From assembly GCA_018992685.1 (NCBI GenBank), contig JACVGT010000018.1:1-64000 (forward strand): DNA of 64,000 bases, in the 5' to 3' direction. Positions within the stretch are counted from its first letter, which is position 1, and each line of letters opens with the position of its first letter. The translations under genes and the position numbers were made by a program. Of this stretch, positions 39,809 to 48,301 are shown piece after piece. The notes beneath the pieces are model-generated. The model saw only the letters and a list, made by a program, of their open reading frames with translations. It was not told where the DNA came from and did no database searches. The stretch is from Theionarchaea archaeon (GTDB lineage: Archaea; Methanobacteriota_B; Thermococci; Methanofastidiosales; SZ-28-30).

Positions 39809-41374
39809 TTACCCCGACACGATCTCAAAGAGCCCATATTTTCTTTCCAGCAATTTTAGGGAAAAGAATGCAATTATTCCGTAGGCCAATAACGCCAGGA
39901 GGATACTGTCAATACCATGAACCATGATTATAATCACCAGCAAAGGAGCAAACACCACACCCGTGAGGATCAGTCCTATGACCGCTGCCAACATTTGGCT
40001 CTCAGTCTGCGGAGGATAGTATAAGACCGCCACATTGCACAGTGTTGTTGCTATAATGCAAAACAAAGGGAGGAAGACCAGAGTAAACCAGAAAAGCTCA
40101 GCATCAGTCCCGCGCATGGGAAAGGCTAGAAAAGAGGTGATCAGGAAAGCATAGGACACTGCCATGGCAAGCACAGATGGGACAGCAATTTCAGACAAGA
40201 TGATTCTCCAATTGGACTCCGGTATAAGTTTTATAATCTCGACTCTTCGTATGTCTTCTCGGAGATCCCAGCGTAGGTTGTTTGCTGCTATCAAGGCCAG
40301 CGGAATCGAGAAGAACACACTGGACTCACCAAGGATGTATGAGTATATGAAATAAAAGGCCGCCAGGGCACTGACAGCTCCCAAGTTCCTGATATCTCTA
40401 AGAGCACTTGTCAGATTCTTCCAGATCAAAGCAGTAGATCCCACACCAAAAGGTCGAATCTTGAACATCTTTCTGGCAAAAGACTCAGAAACCACGACTT
40501 CTTTGGCGTACGCTTTTTTTCGCAGCGTCCATTGTTTTCTACTGATGGCTTCTGAAGCCTCATAGTAGTGGCTCTTAACAGAGAGGACTGCACCTAGTGT
40601 GACAGCATCGACAAAGAGTAATCCTAAGATTTTCGCTATGACAGAAAAAGATATTTTCCAGGCCAGGGCCACATCAGCAGCGAGAACAGCTGGCGCCATA
40701 GCTGCTCGCATAACAGTGGAGTTGAGAACAGACAGTGCTGCATCACTCAGCTCTGTCCCCCTTACCGTTTCCTGATACACTCCAGCCAGGAATAAACCAA
40801 CAACAACCAAACATGTCCCAATAACCACAGTCTTAAGACGAGAATACTTTAGCTCAGACAGATTCGAACCCAAGAGCACAATGAGCCAGCCCAGATTGAA
40901 GGCAAATACCATCAAGAGGGTAAGAGCTATCCATGAGAAGACCAGTCGGTGCCATACATTGAACATAAATGCAAAAGAGAAGACCCAGAAGAGGAATCCC
41001 CCCGACACGAAGGCCAGGGCTGCGTGGAGAGCATATTGTATTAATGTGCGGTTGAGTAGAATGGTCCGCCTGCTCAAAGGAGATGGGAATAGAAAATCGA
41101 TTTCAGGCAAAGAGAATACCAATGCGTTACCAGTTATAGAATAAAATACCAGCACCCACATTGTTATAGCCATGAAAGAAAAGAGAACCGGCTTGATGCT
41201 CAACGCTGTAAAGGGGGGCTCTGTGGGCGGAAGTCCCAGGGTGTATAATGTGAGAAGAGGAAAAGCAGCTATAACCCCAATAACGAGAAACGGAATCACC
41301 TGTTTGGGACTCTTTGCTGTGGATATGAACCTGTTCTTCACGAGGTGGAGTCCCAGGTACAGAAAGGCATTCAT
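39809..41374 (-). CDS. ABC exporter membrane subunit
   Basis: 521 residues with 10 or more hydrophobic helices. EIDFLFPSPLSRRTILLNRT (~93-112) is the recognisable motif of the putative ABC exporter family (PF16962-like). Its start overlaps the stop of the ATPase gene (ATGA), so the two form one transporter. The substrate is unknown; such exporters of bacteria and archaea move lipids, peptides or drugs. The TetR-like gene lies 160 bp downstream on the same strand. Confidence 0.82.
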   Translation of the reverse strand: MNAFLYLGLHLVKNRFISTAKSPKQVIPFLVIGVIAAFPLLTLYTLGLPPTEPPFTALSIKPVLFSFMAITMWVLVFYSITGNALVFSLPEIDFLFPSPLSRRTILLNRTLIQYALHAALAFVSGGFLFWVFSFAFMFNVWHRLVFSWIALTLLMVFAFNLGWLIVLLGSNLSELKYSRLKTVVIGTCLVVVGLFLAGVYQETVRGTELSDAALSVLNSTVMRAAMAPAVLAADVALAWKISFSVIAKILGLLFVDAVTLGAVLSVKSHYYEASEAISRKQWTLRKKAYAKEVVVSESFARKMFKIRPFGVGSTALIWKNLTSALRDIRNLGAVSALAAFYFIYSYILGESSVFFSIPLALIAANNLRWDLREDIRRVEIIKLIPESNWRIILSEIAVPSVLAMAVSYAFLITSFLAFPMRGTDAELFWFTLVFLPLFCIIATTLCNVAVLYYPPQTESQMLAAVIGLILTGVVFAPLLVIIIMVHGIDSILLALLAYGIIAFFSLKLLERKYGLFEIVSG

Positions 41375-42096
41375 TGGGGCTCCTCCGTGATCTTCAGAAA
41401 TACTTCTTCCAGTGAAGCATCTGAGGAGGCAAGTGCTGTCTTTCTGATTTCCTGTAGAGTACCTTCTGCAATTTTCTTCCCCTGATCAATGATCAGGATT
41501 CTGTTGCACAGTTCCTCCACCAGGTAAAGCATGTGTGAACTGATGAGTACGGTCTTTTTCTGGGCAGCTCTTTCAAGGAGTACATCTTTCAGGGTTCTGG
41601 CCCCTCTTGGGTCAATGCCAATCAAGGGTTCATCAAGCAGAAGGATCTTTGGATCGTGTACCAGCGCGCAACAGATAGTCAATTTTTGTTTCATTCCTTT
41701 GGACAAGGAATTGACTAGATCATTTCTCTTCTGAGAGAGCTCAAATAGATTCAGCAGCTCATCAATTTTAGAATCTGGATCAGGAACGGAATACAGCAAC
41801 GCAATAAATTTCATGTGCTCGTACACGGTGAGAATTTCGTATGGGTTGGGTGTCTCTGGCACAAAGGCCAGCAACCGTTTTGCTTCCTGCTCGTTCTCAA
41901 AAAGGTTGTAATCATCAATCATGATCAATCCTTCAGTGGGAAGAGCAACCCCACACAAACATTTCAGTGTGGTTGTCTTTCCTGCACCGTTGGGTCCCAC
42001 CAATCCAAAGATTTCTCCATCATGAATGGTGAAAGACAGATCATTGACCGCTGTCACTTTCTTGTACACTTTGGTCAGTCCTCTAACCTGGATCAT
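41371..42096 (-). CDS. ABC transporter ATPase
   Basis: 241 residues with all motifs: Walker A GPNGAGKTT (~35), Q-loop region FVPETPNPYEILTVYEH, signature LSKGMKQKLTI (~135), Walker B ILLLDEPLIGIDP (~152) and the H-loop ISSHM. The degenerate signature (SKGMKQK) and the ending SDASLEEVFL are usual in ABC-2-type export ATPases. Forms the exporter with the overlapping membrane subunit. Confidence 0.95.
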   Translation of the reverse strand: MIQVRGLTKVYKKVTAVNDLSFTIHDGEIFGLVGPNGAGKTTTLKCLCGVALPTEGLIMIDDYNLFENEQEAKRLLAFVPETPNPYEILTVYEHMKFIALLYSVPDPDSKIDELLNLFELSQKRNDLVNSLSKGMKQKLTICCALVHDPKILLLDEPLIGIDPRGARTLKDVLLERAAQKKTVLISSHMLYLVEELCNRILIIDQGKKIAEGTLQEIRKTALASSDASLEEVFLKITEEPQ

Positions 42097-42317
42097 GTAC
42101 AGGAATCAATAATCCTGTTTATATAGGTTTCTTAAAAGAGATGGAATGTGTGTAACTAGCAGAATCTTAAGATCAGGATGATGGATACTGTCAGAAGGTG
42201 TCATAATTCTATCGCACTGTGGTTTCACAATTCGTGACCTGTCAATCCTGTACCGCAGCAGGGCAGTTCTTTAGGGTTGGTCTCCTGGTAGTCAAGGGCT
42301 GAGGTGGCATCTCACTG

Positions 42318-43487
42318 CTAGAGTTCTTGCTGGATGATCTCTCTGAATGCTTTGACAAACACCACGTTATCGTGGTGATTCCCTACTGTTATCCTCAGCC
42401 ACCCGCCACATAATGGCCCCGCCAGCTGTTTTACCAGAATGTTCCTCTGAAGAAGTCCTTGGTACACGTCATTGCATCGTTCGTTCAGATTGACAGATAT
42501 AAAGTTTGTATGAGTCATATGTACATCAATCCCCATTGATTCTAGCTCTCTATACAGAAATTCCTTCTCTTCTTTCACATCCTGGATTATGGTCTGAGAA
42601 TATTCTATGTCATCAAGAGCTGCCAGTCCCGCAATGACAGCCAGGGAGCTCACAGAAAATGGCAGTCTCACCTTGGATAGTTGTTCAAGGTTTCGAGGCT
42701 GCGAGACCACATACCCCAACCGCAGTCCAGCCAGCCCGAATGCTTTTGAAAATGACCTGGTTATAATCAGGTTAGAATACTCATTCACTAATGGTACACT
42801 GGTAGTCTCTGCGAAGTCTGCATATACCTCATCAATCAACACAATGCTTTCCGGGGAAGCTTCCAATATTCTCAGGACCTCCCTCTCTTTGAGCAGTGTC
42901 CCTGTGGGGCTATCTGGGTTTACCAGAACTACGAGAGAAGCCCCCGATGCGATACAGTCCAGAAACTTGTCCAGTGGGAAAGAGAGGTCTTCACTGTATG
43001 GTATTTCATTAACTGATGCTTCCCGCAGTTGAGCCAGGATCTTCATCATTCCAAAAGTTGGAGAAGCCATGACCACTGTGTCCCCGCGATCCACATAGGC
43101 ATCCATGACACAGCGTATTCCTTCTTCAGCGCCATTGGTCAGGAAAACGAAATCAGGATTGATATGGTGATATTCAGCAATCTTGCAGGACAATATGTCA
43201 TAGTCCGGATAGCGGGAGACGTCACTCATCTCAAGTGAATGCAGGGCCTTCAAGACAAGGGGCGAACACCCCTTTGAACTTTCATTGAAATCCAGCAAAA
43301 CCTTGTTAGCTCTCGGTTCAGTTGAGATCTTGAATCGACTAACCTGTTCCACCCCTCTTCTCGGTTTCACGTGACCACTTTCTCTGCTCTCGGCATGCAC
43401 TATGGATTTCACCTCTGGGACTCCACCTGCAGCCTTTATCAATCCAGTCTTCGAAATGAAATGTCCTCGGTAATTCCGACCAGACAA
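42318..43487 (-). CDS. Histidinol-phosphate aminotransferase-like PLP enzyme
   Basis: Up to 389 residues. Fold type I aminotransferase: LDFNESSKGCSPLVLKAL, LTNGAEEGIRCVMDAY, VNPDSPTGTLL, VLIDEVYADF and the PLP-lysine motif TRSFSKAFGLAGLRLGYV. These suit HisC or close relatives (class I/II). The first ~40 residues from TTG 43487 have no counterpart; translation probably begins at GTG 43370 (before KPRRGVEQV) or GTG 43352. No other histidine genes are in the window, so it may serve another amino-acid or cofactor pathway. Confidence 0.8.
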   Translation of the reverse strand: MSGRNYRGHFISKTGLIKAAGGVPEVKSIVHAESRESGHVKPRRGVEQVSRFKISTEPRANKVLLDFNESSKGCSPLVLKALHSLEMSDVSRYPDYDILSCKIAEYHHINPDFVFLTNGAEEGIRCVMDAYVDRGDTVVMASPTFGMMKILAQLREASVNEIPYSEDLSFPLDKFLDCIASGASLVVLVNPDSPTGTLLKEREVLRILEASPESIVLIDEVYADFAETTSVPLVNEYSNLIITRSFSKAFGLAGLRLGYVVSQPRNLEQLSKVRLPFSVSSLAVIAGLAALDDIEYSQTIIQDVKEEKEFLYRELESMGIDVHMTHTNFISVNLNERCNDVYQGLLQRNILVKQLAGPLCGGWLRITVGNHHDNVVFVKAFREIIQQEL

Positions 43488-43576
43488 AAATCAACGTGGA
43501 CCATCAGTTCCTGAGATGCACGTGGAGGCTGCTTTTTTTTCAGATGCTATTATGTCTTATCATTTTTCGCTAACAA

Positions 43577-43588
43577 GGTATATAAATG
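43577..43588. promoter_or_regulatory. TATA box between divergent aminotransferase and oxidoreductase genes
   Basis: GGTATATAAATG reads as a TATA box on either strand. For the plus strand it predicts a transcript start near 43607, shortly before the oxidoreductase start. For the minus strand it would leave a leader of 70 bases or more. Confidence 0.5.
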
Positions 43589-43631
43589 TTGTGAACGGTA
43601 TCTAGGTGAGAATCGGTCCAGCGTGAGACAT

Positions 43632-44222
43632 ATGAACGACATGATAGAAAGTCCAGACACCAAGAAAAAGAATAGAATTCCTCCCGGACAGAGAGTGACG
43701 GAGAAATGGCCTGTCCTTCAATACGGAAGTGTCTGCCACATAGACCCTGAAAAGTGGAGATTCACCTTGTCTGGACTCGTGGAGAAAGAGAGAACCCTCG
43801 GGATTGAGGAATTCATGTCCCTGCCCAGAGTAACAGTCTATTCAGACATTCACTGTGTCACAGGGTGGTCAAAGTTGGACAATGTGTGGGAAGGAGTAAG
43901 CACCAGTATCATCAAAAATCTGGTGACCATCTCCCCCGAGGCTCAGTATGTGATGGTCCATGCAGAGAACCGGTTCACTACCAATCTGACGCTATCTGAT
44001 TTCTTCGCAGAAGATGTGCTTTTCGCAATTAAGCACAATGGGAAGGAACTGACCCCTGACCACGGATATCCTGTGCGATTGGTGGTCCCCAGGTTGTATT
44101 TCTGGAAGAGCGCCAAATGGGTTACCGGTGTGGAGTTCATGGCAGAGGATAAGAGAGGATTCTGGGAATCTCATGGATATCACAACAGGGGTGATCCTTG
44201 GATGGAAGAGCGCTACAGCTAG
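43632..44222 (+). CDS. Sulfite-oxidase-family molybdopterin protein
   Basis: About 196 residues, a stand-alone Oxidored_molyb domain: WRFTLSGLVEKERTLGIEEF, then the molybdenum-ligand Cys in DIHCVTGWSKLDNVWEG, then PDHGYPVRLVVPRLYFWKSA and WVTGVEFM. Similar to YedY/MsrP but lacks a signal peptide, so it is probably cytosolic. The reaction is unknown; sulfoxide reduction is possible. Starts at ATG 43632 (GTG 43623 possible). The gene at 44316 follows on the same strand. Confidence 0.85.
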   Translation: MNDMIESPDTKKKNRIPPGQRVTEKWPVLQYGSVCHIDPEKWRFTLSGLVEKERTLGIEEFMSLPRVTVYSDIHCVTGWSKLDNVWEGVSTSIIKNLVTISPEAQYVMVHAENRFTTNLTLSDFFAEDVLFAIKHNGKELTPDHGYPVRLVVPRLYFWKSAKWVTGVEFMAEDKRGFWESHGYHNRGDPWMEERYS

Positions 44223-44285
44223 GAGTGAAAGGTCGCATCTGAGAGGATCCTTCAGCGGAGGAGACAAGGATGGGCTGTCTATCAT

Positions 44286-44300
44286 CCCCTCACATAGGGG
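44286..44300 (+). promoter_or_regulatory. Small hairpin before the ribosome binding site at 44301
   Basis: CCCCT (44286-44290), CACAT, AGGGG (44296-44300) form a perfect 5-bp stem directly before AAAGGAGGAG. It may tune translation of the downstream gene or be a decayed terminator. Confidence 0.3.
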
Positions 44301-44315
44301 AAAGGAGGAGAGAAG

Positions 44316-44936
44316 ATGAAACTAGAAAAGAAATATGATAATAACACTTTCGAGGCAAAGAAAGAGACCTCTGAACCTTTCACGATACCTACAAGAGGAA
44401 GGATCGGGAGACTGGCATCGAATATTGAGAAGATGGTTTCAAGAGATGTTGCTATCGCAGTGATGCAGGATGTCAATGAATTCCAGTCAGCGCCAACCAA
44501 TGCAGCGAAAGCATCCTGGCTGAAAAAAGCCATGGAAACTCTCGAAACTCTGGCAGGGAGAGAAACTACCATAAAGATCATGGAAGAGTGCGGAAGAAAA
44601 TGCTGTAGCAAGACATTAACGACACGTGCAAAGCAGATATTCAGCGAATCAGAATCTATTGAAGAATTCATTGAAACCATGAATAGGGCCCACCTGGGCG
44701 GAGGTCGACTCAGACTCCAGGGAGATACCATTACTGGGGGGTATAATCGCTGCTATTGCGGGCAGGTCAAGGAGACCAAGGATACCTTTCCCCTGACATA
44801 CTGTCACTGTTCTGTAGGATGGTATAAACAGCTCTTCGAGTCAGCCCTGGGCAGACCAGTGGATGTGGAACTGGTACAATCAATTGTGGCAGGCGCGAGA
44901 ACCTGTGAGTTTGTTATACATGTCGAGGAACAGTGA
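44316..44936 (+). CDS. Cysteine-rich protein, DUF6144-like
   Basis: 206 residues from ATG 44316 behind AAAGGAGG. Cysteines are grouped as MEECGRKCCSK, RCYCGQVKETK and YCHCSVGWYKQ, and the C-terminus ends like V4R-type domains (VQSIVAGARTCEFVIHV). I recall this pattern as DUF6144, which has no known function; the Cys groups probably bind metal. It lies 93 bases behind the molybdopterin protein on the same strand and may be co-transcribed. Cytosolic. Confidence 0.65.
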   Translation: MKLEKKYDNNTFEAKKETSEPFTIPTRGRIGRLASNIEKMVSRDVAIAVMQDVNEFQSAPTNAAKASWLKKAMETLETLAGRETTIKIMEECGRKCCSKTLTTRAKQIFSESESIEEFIETMNRAHLGGGRLRLQGDTITGGYNRCYCGQVKETKDTFPLTYCHCSVGWYKQLFESALGRPVDVELVQSIVAGARTCEFVIHVEEQ

Positions 44937-44966
44937 TAGGTGAAAGAATCAGATGTAGTTAGGTGA

Positions 44967-45527
44967 CTATTTCATCCCTAATTTTTCGTTTTTCTCCAAG
45001 ATAGTTATAAGTTCTTTAAGTCTTCTTTTCTGGGTCTCCTCCCTTTTTGCAGAGGCTACCCAGCCAAGGTACTGTCGCTTGTATCCTGGAGCAAGTGCGA
45101 CAAAGTTGTTCCAGGCCGTAGGATTGGTTTTCAAGGTTTCCTCAATGTAAGGAGGGACGAGAAATTCTTTCTCGGGTTCTGATCTGCCTTCGAGAATCGA
45201 TTCGTCGATTTTCTGCAATCCCGCATCTGTCATTTTTCCCTGGTCGATCATCTTTCTTATTCTGGTGATATTCGAAGGGGACCACTTGCTTGCATCCCGA
45301 CGTGGAGTAAATTTTCTGGCGAATTTCTCATCATCAATGCTCTTTATCGTGCTATCTATCCATCCAAAACATATAGCCTCTTCAACTGCATCGTTATAAG
45401 GGATCGTGGGTTTTCCAGTACGTTTCTTGTAAAAGAGTAGCCAGATTTCATTCTGTCTATTGTGATTTTCCTCCAGCCACGTTCGCCACTGGCTCCGGTT
45501 ACTTACATACAGAAATCCTGTTACTTC
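44967..45527 (-). CDS. YdeI/OmpD-associated family protein
   Basis: 186 residues. Family marks: FLYVSNRSQWRTWLEENHNR, EIWLLFYKKRTGKPTIPYND, VEEAICFGWIDSTIKSID, ARKFTPRRDASKWSPSN, and the helical C-terminus with YKRQYLGWVASAKREETQKR. Roles are unclear; bacterial members have been linked to peptide resistance. Start ATG 45527 is favoured, since CTTTATAGT lies ~26 bp upstream as a TATA box; AGGAGGTG at ~45570 would serve the longer reading from GTG 45569. Confidence 0.85.
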   Translation of the reverse strand, partial: EVTGFLYVSNRSQWRTWLEENHNRQNEIWLLFYKKRTGKPTIPYNDAVEEAICFGWIDSTIKSIDDEKFARKFTPRRDASKWSPSNITRIRKMIDQGKMTDAGLQKIDESILEGRSEPEKEFLVPPYIEETLKTNPTAWNNFVALAPGYKRQYLGWVASAKREETQKRRLKELITILEKNEKLGMK

Positions 45528-45617
45528 CATGACATTCCAGCCATTCAAGGTACTATAAAGATTTCGCACCTCCTGTTTTTCCAGGGTGTCTCACTCTCCT
45601 CTGAGAAGAGTTTTTCA

Positions 45618-46319
45618 TTACCACTTCGTGCTTATTATTACTCCCAGGTTTGTATGGTCAATGTCTGTGGCATGCAGCCTAATGCGATCTGAGATTACGT
45701 CAGTCTCGACTCTGAATCTGAACTTCGTGCGTTGACACTTGAGGAGCGGGCTGCTCTCAGTAATGAATTTGACTCCATTATCCACCTTCTCAAAGCGCCA
45801 CCCCCGTGGTGCCTCTCGGCCTTCAACGCTTTTCCAAGAGGGTGTCTGCACCTTAGGGAAGATCTCTATGTCATAGATCACAGCGGAGTAAGGTTCATTC
45901 TCGACATGAATATAAAGGTCGATCACGTTATCATCAGTGACAATAAACGATGAGCGGATCCCTGTAAGGATTTCCTTTGCCCCTTCTTCTGGTCTTTCTT
46001 CCTCCTCTTCTGGTTCTTCTTCCTCCTCTTCTGGCTCTTCAGGTTCTCCCGGTTTCTCTGGTCCTTTTTTCTTCTTCTCCTTCTTCTCCTTTTTCTCCTT
46101 CTTCTCCTTCTTCTCCTTTTTCTCTTTTTTCTCTTTTTTCTCTTTTTTCTCCTTCTTAGGATGTCCTGGGTGTTCTGGATGTCCTGGGTGTTCTGGATGT
46201 CCTGGGTGTTCTGGATGTCCTGGTTTTTCCGACTCACTCCCGCCTATTCTCTGGGCCAGACTTCTCAAGAATGCCAACACTGAATTCTCATTTTCTGTAA
46301 TACTATCACCTCCTCTCAC
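45618..46319 (-). CDS. Low-complexity protein with C-terminal beta domain; start unusual
   Basis: About 230 residues. After a short helical start comes three times PGHPEH, then a Lys/Glu run of ~40 residues, then Glu/Pro (EEPEEEEER), then a folded-looking domain of ~115 residues (EILTGIRSSFIVTDDNVIDL, YSAVIYDIEIFPK, KFRFRVETDVISDRIRL). No signal peptide. The ribosome binding site GAGGAGGTGAT (46316-46306) lies inside the long reading from GTG 46319; the codon at proper distance is ATT 46301, so the gene may use a non-standard start. Function unknown. Confidence 0.6.
   Translation of the reverse strand: MRGGDSITENENSVLAFLRSLAQRIGGSESEKPGHPEHPGHPEHPGHPEHPGHPKKEKKEKKEKKEKKEKKEKKEKKEKKEKKKKGPEKPGEPEEPEEEEEEPEEEEERPEEGAKEILTGIRSSFIVTDDNVIDLYIHVENEPYSAVIYDIEIFPKVQTPSWKSVEGREAPRGWRFEKVDNGVKFITESSPLLKCQRTKFRFRVETDVISDRIRLHATDIDHTNLGVIISTKW
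45935..46225 (-). repeat. Low-complexity coding repeats (Glu/Pro, Lys/Glu, His/Pro)
   Basis: Plus-strand text runs of TTCTTC and TTTCTCC triplets encode the Lys/Glu stretch; the 18-bp unit CCTGGGTGTTCTGGATGT occurs three times at ~46164-46220 and encodes PGHPEH. Such tracts slip easily, so length may vary. Confidence 0.75.
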
Positions 46320-46465
46320 GCTACTCCCTCAATACGTATGGATGCAACCTTTTTACATCTCACGATGGCTAACAATTGAAAAGCTCTGCTGTTTCAACAG
46401 GCTTTGCATCCCATCCAATTAATATGGTTTTAAGATATAAAAATCTTTCTTTTTGAAACGCTTGA

Positions 46466-46621
46466 GGCTCACACGTACCAGACTCCAGAATAGGAAAGAA
46501 TACTGCAGATGTAATTTATTCTGGATCTGAATGGGTGCTGCAGGAAGTCATCACGAGATTGAGACAGAATATTGATTTAACAGGAGATTTCTTTGCCCCA
46601 CCAAAAATAGAATCTAAATAA
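46466..46621 (+). pseudogene. Open coding-like remnant
   Basis: 51 codons between TGA 46463 and TAA 46619, with no ATG. They read as protein: NTADVIYSGSEWVLQEVI, RLRQNIDLTGDFFAPPK. The LTGDFF end is weakly like the accessory domain of lipoate-protein ligases (LplB type), so it may be a leftover of such a gene. The rest of 46320-46650 appears empty. Confidence 0.25.
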
Positions 46622-46650
46622 AAACAGCTTTTTGGACGCATTCAACCATG

Positions 46651-47661
46651 TCATTCATCCATGGATTTCTGATAAGTAGCCCTTCTTCTTACGGGACTGA
46701 ACCCCATGCGTTCATACAGACGCAGTGCTCCGCTGGGATTGTCTGCATCCACTCCCAGCACTGCCTCAATCATCCCTTCTTCTTTGAGCCGGCTGAGACT
46801 GCGGGCAATCAATGCTTTTGCCAGTCCTTTTCCTCTGTAAGGTTGCGCTACTGTTACGAACTCTACATGCCCCCTTCTGTGGTGGTATTCTTTGTTTTCT
46901 GCTTCATCAATGAAGTTCAGGATTGCGCCGGCCACCTTATTCTCAGCATCCCACGCCACCACCCAGAGGGCGGGATTAAAGGTGGAATCTCCCATCCATT
47001 CCTCGAACATCTCATCACGAAACCGTGAACCCTGCCACAGTTCTCTCAGAGACTGGCATGTGGCTCTCCAGATAGCCCAGTACTGGTCAGGACGAGCAGG
47101 GCAAACCTCAATTCCCTCGGGGAGAGGTGCATCAGGAATTGGCTCTGAAAGAGAACGTGCCATCCGGACCGAAAACCTCACAGGGGCATAGTTCTCGCTC
47201 TCAAGAAGTGATACCCAGTGGGTTTCAGTCTCTTGTGTCCATGCCTGAAAGAAATGAGGCTTTTCTATCAAGTGAGTCAATCTGATCTCCCGGCCTCTCT
47301 GTTCATTGTAGTGCACCATAGCTCTGCGAATCCCTTTTCCCCGCCATTCTGGCAGTAGATATGCAGCATGAGGGTAAACGCACACGTCCTCCAGATCTTC
47401 CCTCCAGACTTCCGTATATCCGATGACATCTCCATCCATCTCTACAAAGAGCATGTCAGTGTATGGATCAAAGTTGTAGAGATGGTTGAATCCGTTAGCA
47501 ATGTCCTCCACAGAGATAGAGAATTCAAGCCGGTCTTCATGCTTGCTTCCATTAAGAACGTTGACCATTGCCTTGTAGTCTTCTTTGCCCGTGAAGTGCC
47601 TGAAAGCCAACCCTGGGACAGGGGGTGCATCAGGTACTGTCATGTAGGGATCTGTTTCCAT
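46651..47661 (-). CDS. Tandem GNAT acetyltransferase
   Basis: About 336 residues with two GNAT domains. In the first, AAYLLPEWRGKGIRRAMVHY (~115-135) is the acetyl-CoA loop; in the second, VEFVTVAQPYRGKGLAKALI (~285-305), followed by LGVDADNPSGALRLYERMGF. Double GNAT proteins resemble mycothiol synthase MshD, but the substrate is unknown here. ATG 47661 is favoured because AACCATATATGG at ~47680-47690 can act as TATA 25 bp upstream; ATG 47685 lies inside that box. Confidence 0.85.
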   Translation of the reverse strand: METDPYMTVPDAPPVPGLAFRHFTGKEDYKAMVNVLNGSKHEDRLEFSISVEDIANGFNHLYNFDPYTDMLFVEMDGDVIGYTEVWREDLEDVCVYPHAAYLLPEWRGKGIRRAMVHYNEQRGREIRLTHLIEKPHFFQAWTQETETHWVSLLESENYAPVRFSVRMARSLSEPIPDAPLPEGIEVCPARPDQYWAIWRATCQSLRELWQGSRFRDEMFEEWMGDSTFNPALWVVAWDAENKVAGAILNFIDEAENKEYHHRRGHVEFVTVAQPYRGKGLAKALIARSLSRLKEEGMIEAVLGVDADNPSGALRLYERMGFSPVRRRATYQKSMDE

Positions 47662-47844
47662 GGTAATTTTGCATTTCGGAACCATATATGGTTTATTGCT
47701 CAGTCCCGAAATGAGTCGTAACTGCAGAAGTTACTGATCGCTATTGCCAGAGCTGATAGCGTCATCAAATCACCCATGGCATCACCATGGCCTTTGTGAG
47801 GTTAGTTTTTATGGGAAAGGGGTTCAACCACTGAGAGGCTAACA

Positions 47845-48267
47845 ATGAATAATGCAACATTTGTGATCAGGGAGTTCCGTCCCCCGGATCAGGAAGATGT
47901 CATCAAATTGTGGGACAAATGCAGGTTGACTGTTCCCCAGAATGACCCCAGGACAGACATTGAAAAGAAAGTCCAGTTCCAGCCCCAGTGGTTCTTTGTT
48001 GGGATTCTTGATGGTAGACTCATATCCAGTATGATGGTGGGGTACGAAGGGCACAGAGGGTGGATCAACTATTTGGCTGTTCTCCCTGATTTTCAGAGGA
48101 GGGGATTCGGCAGGAAAATGATGGAGAAGGCAGAATTCGTTTTGAGAGAGGTGGGGTGTCCCAAGATTAACCTCCAAGTACGAAAGAGTAATACATCAGT
48201 GATTCAGTTTTATGAGGCGTGTGGGTATTCAGAGGATGCTGTGACCAGCCTGGGGAAGAGGTTATAA
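47845..48267 (+). CDS. GNAT acetyltransferase, YpeA-like
   Basis: 140 residues, one complete GNAT domain: TFVIREFRPPDQEDVIKLWD, INYLAVLPDFQRRGFGRKMM (acetyl-CoA loop), INLQVRKSNTSVIQFYEACG. Close in length and motifs to the YpeA group. It lies 34 bases before the ABC-class ATPase gene on the same strand, so co-transcription is likely. Confidence 0.88.
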   Translation: MNNATFVIREFRPPDQEDVIKLWDKCRLTVPQNDPRTDIEKKVQFQPQWFFVGILDGRLISSMMVGYEGHRGWINYLAVLPDFQRRGFGRKMMEKAEFVLREVGCPKINLQVRKSNTSVIQFYEACGYSEDAVTSLGKRL

Positions 48268-48301
48268 TAAATGTCAGGGGGCTGGCAGGAGAAGAGGTTA
48301 T

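Noticed and set aside
45937..46422. Plus-strand ORF rich in Ser/Phe
   Set aside because: It is the antisense reading of the Lys/Glu and Pro/Glu low-complexity gene; composition is an artefact of triplet runs.
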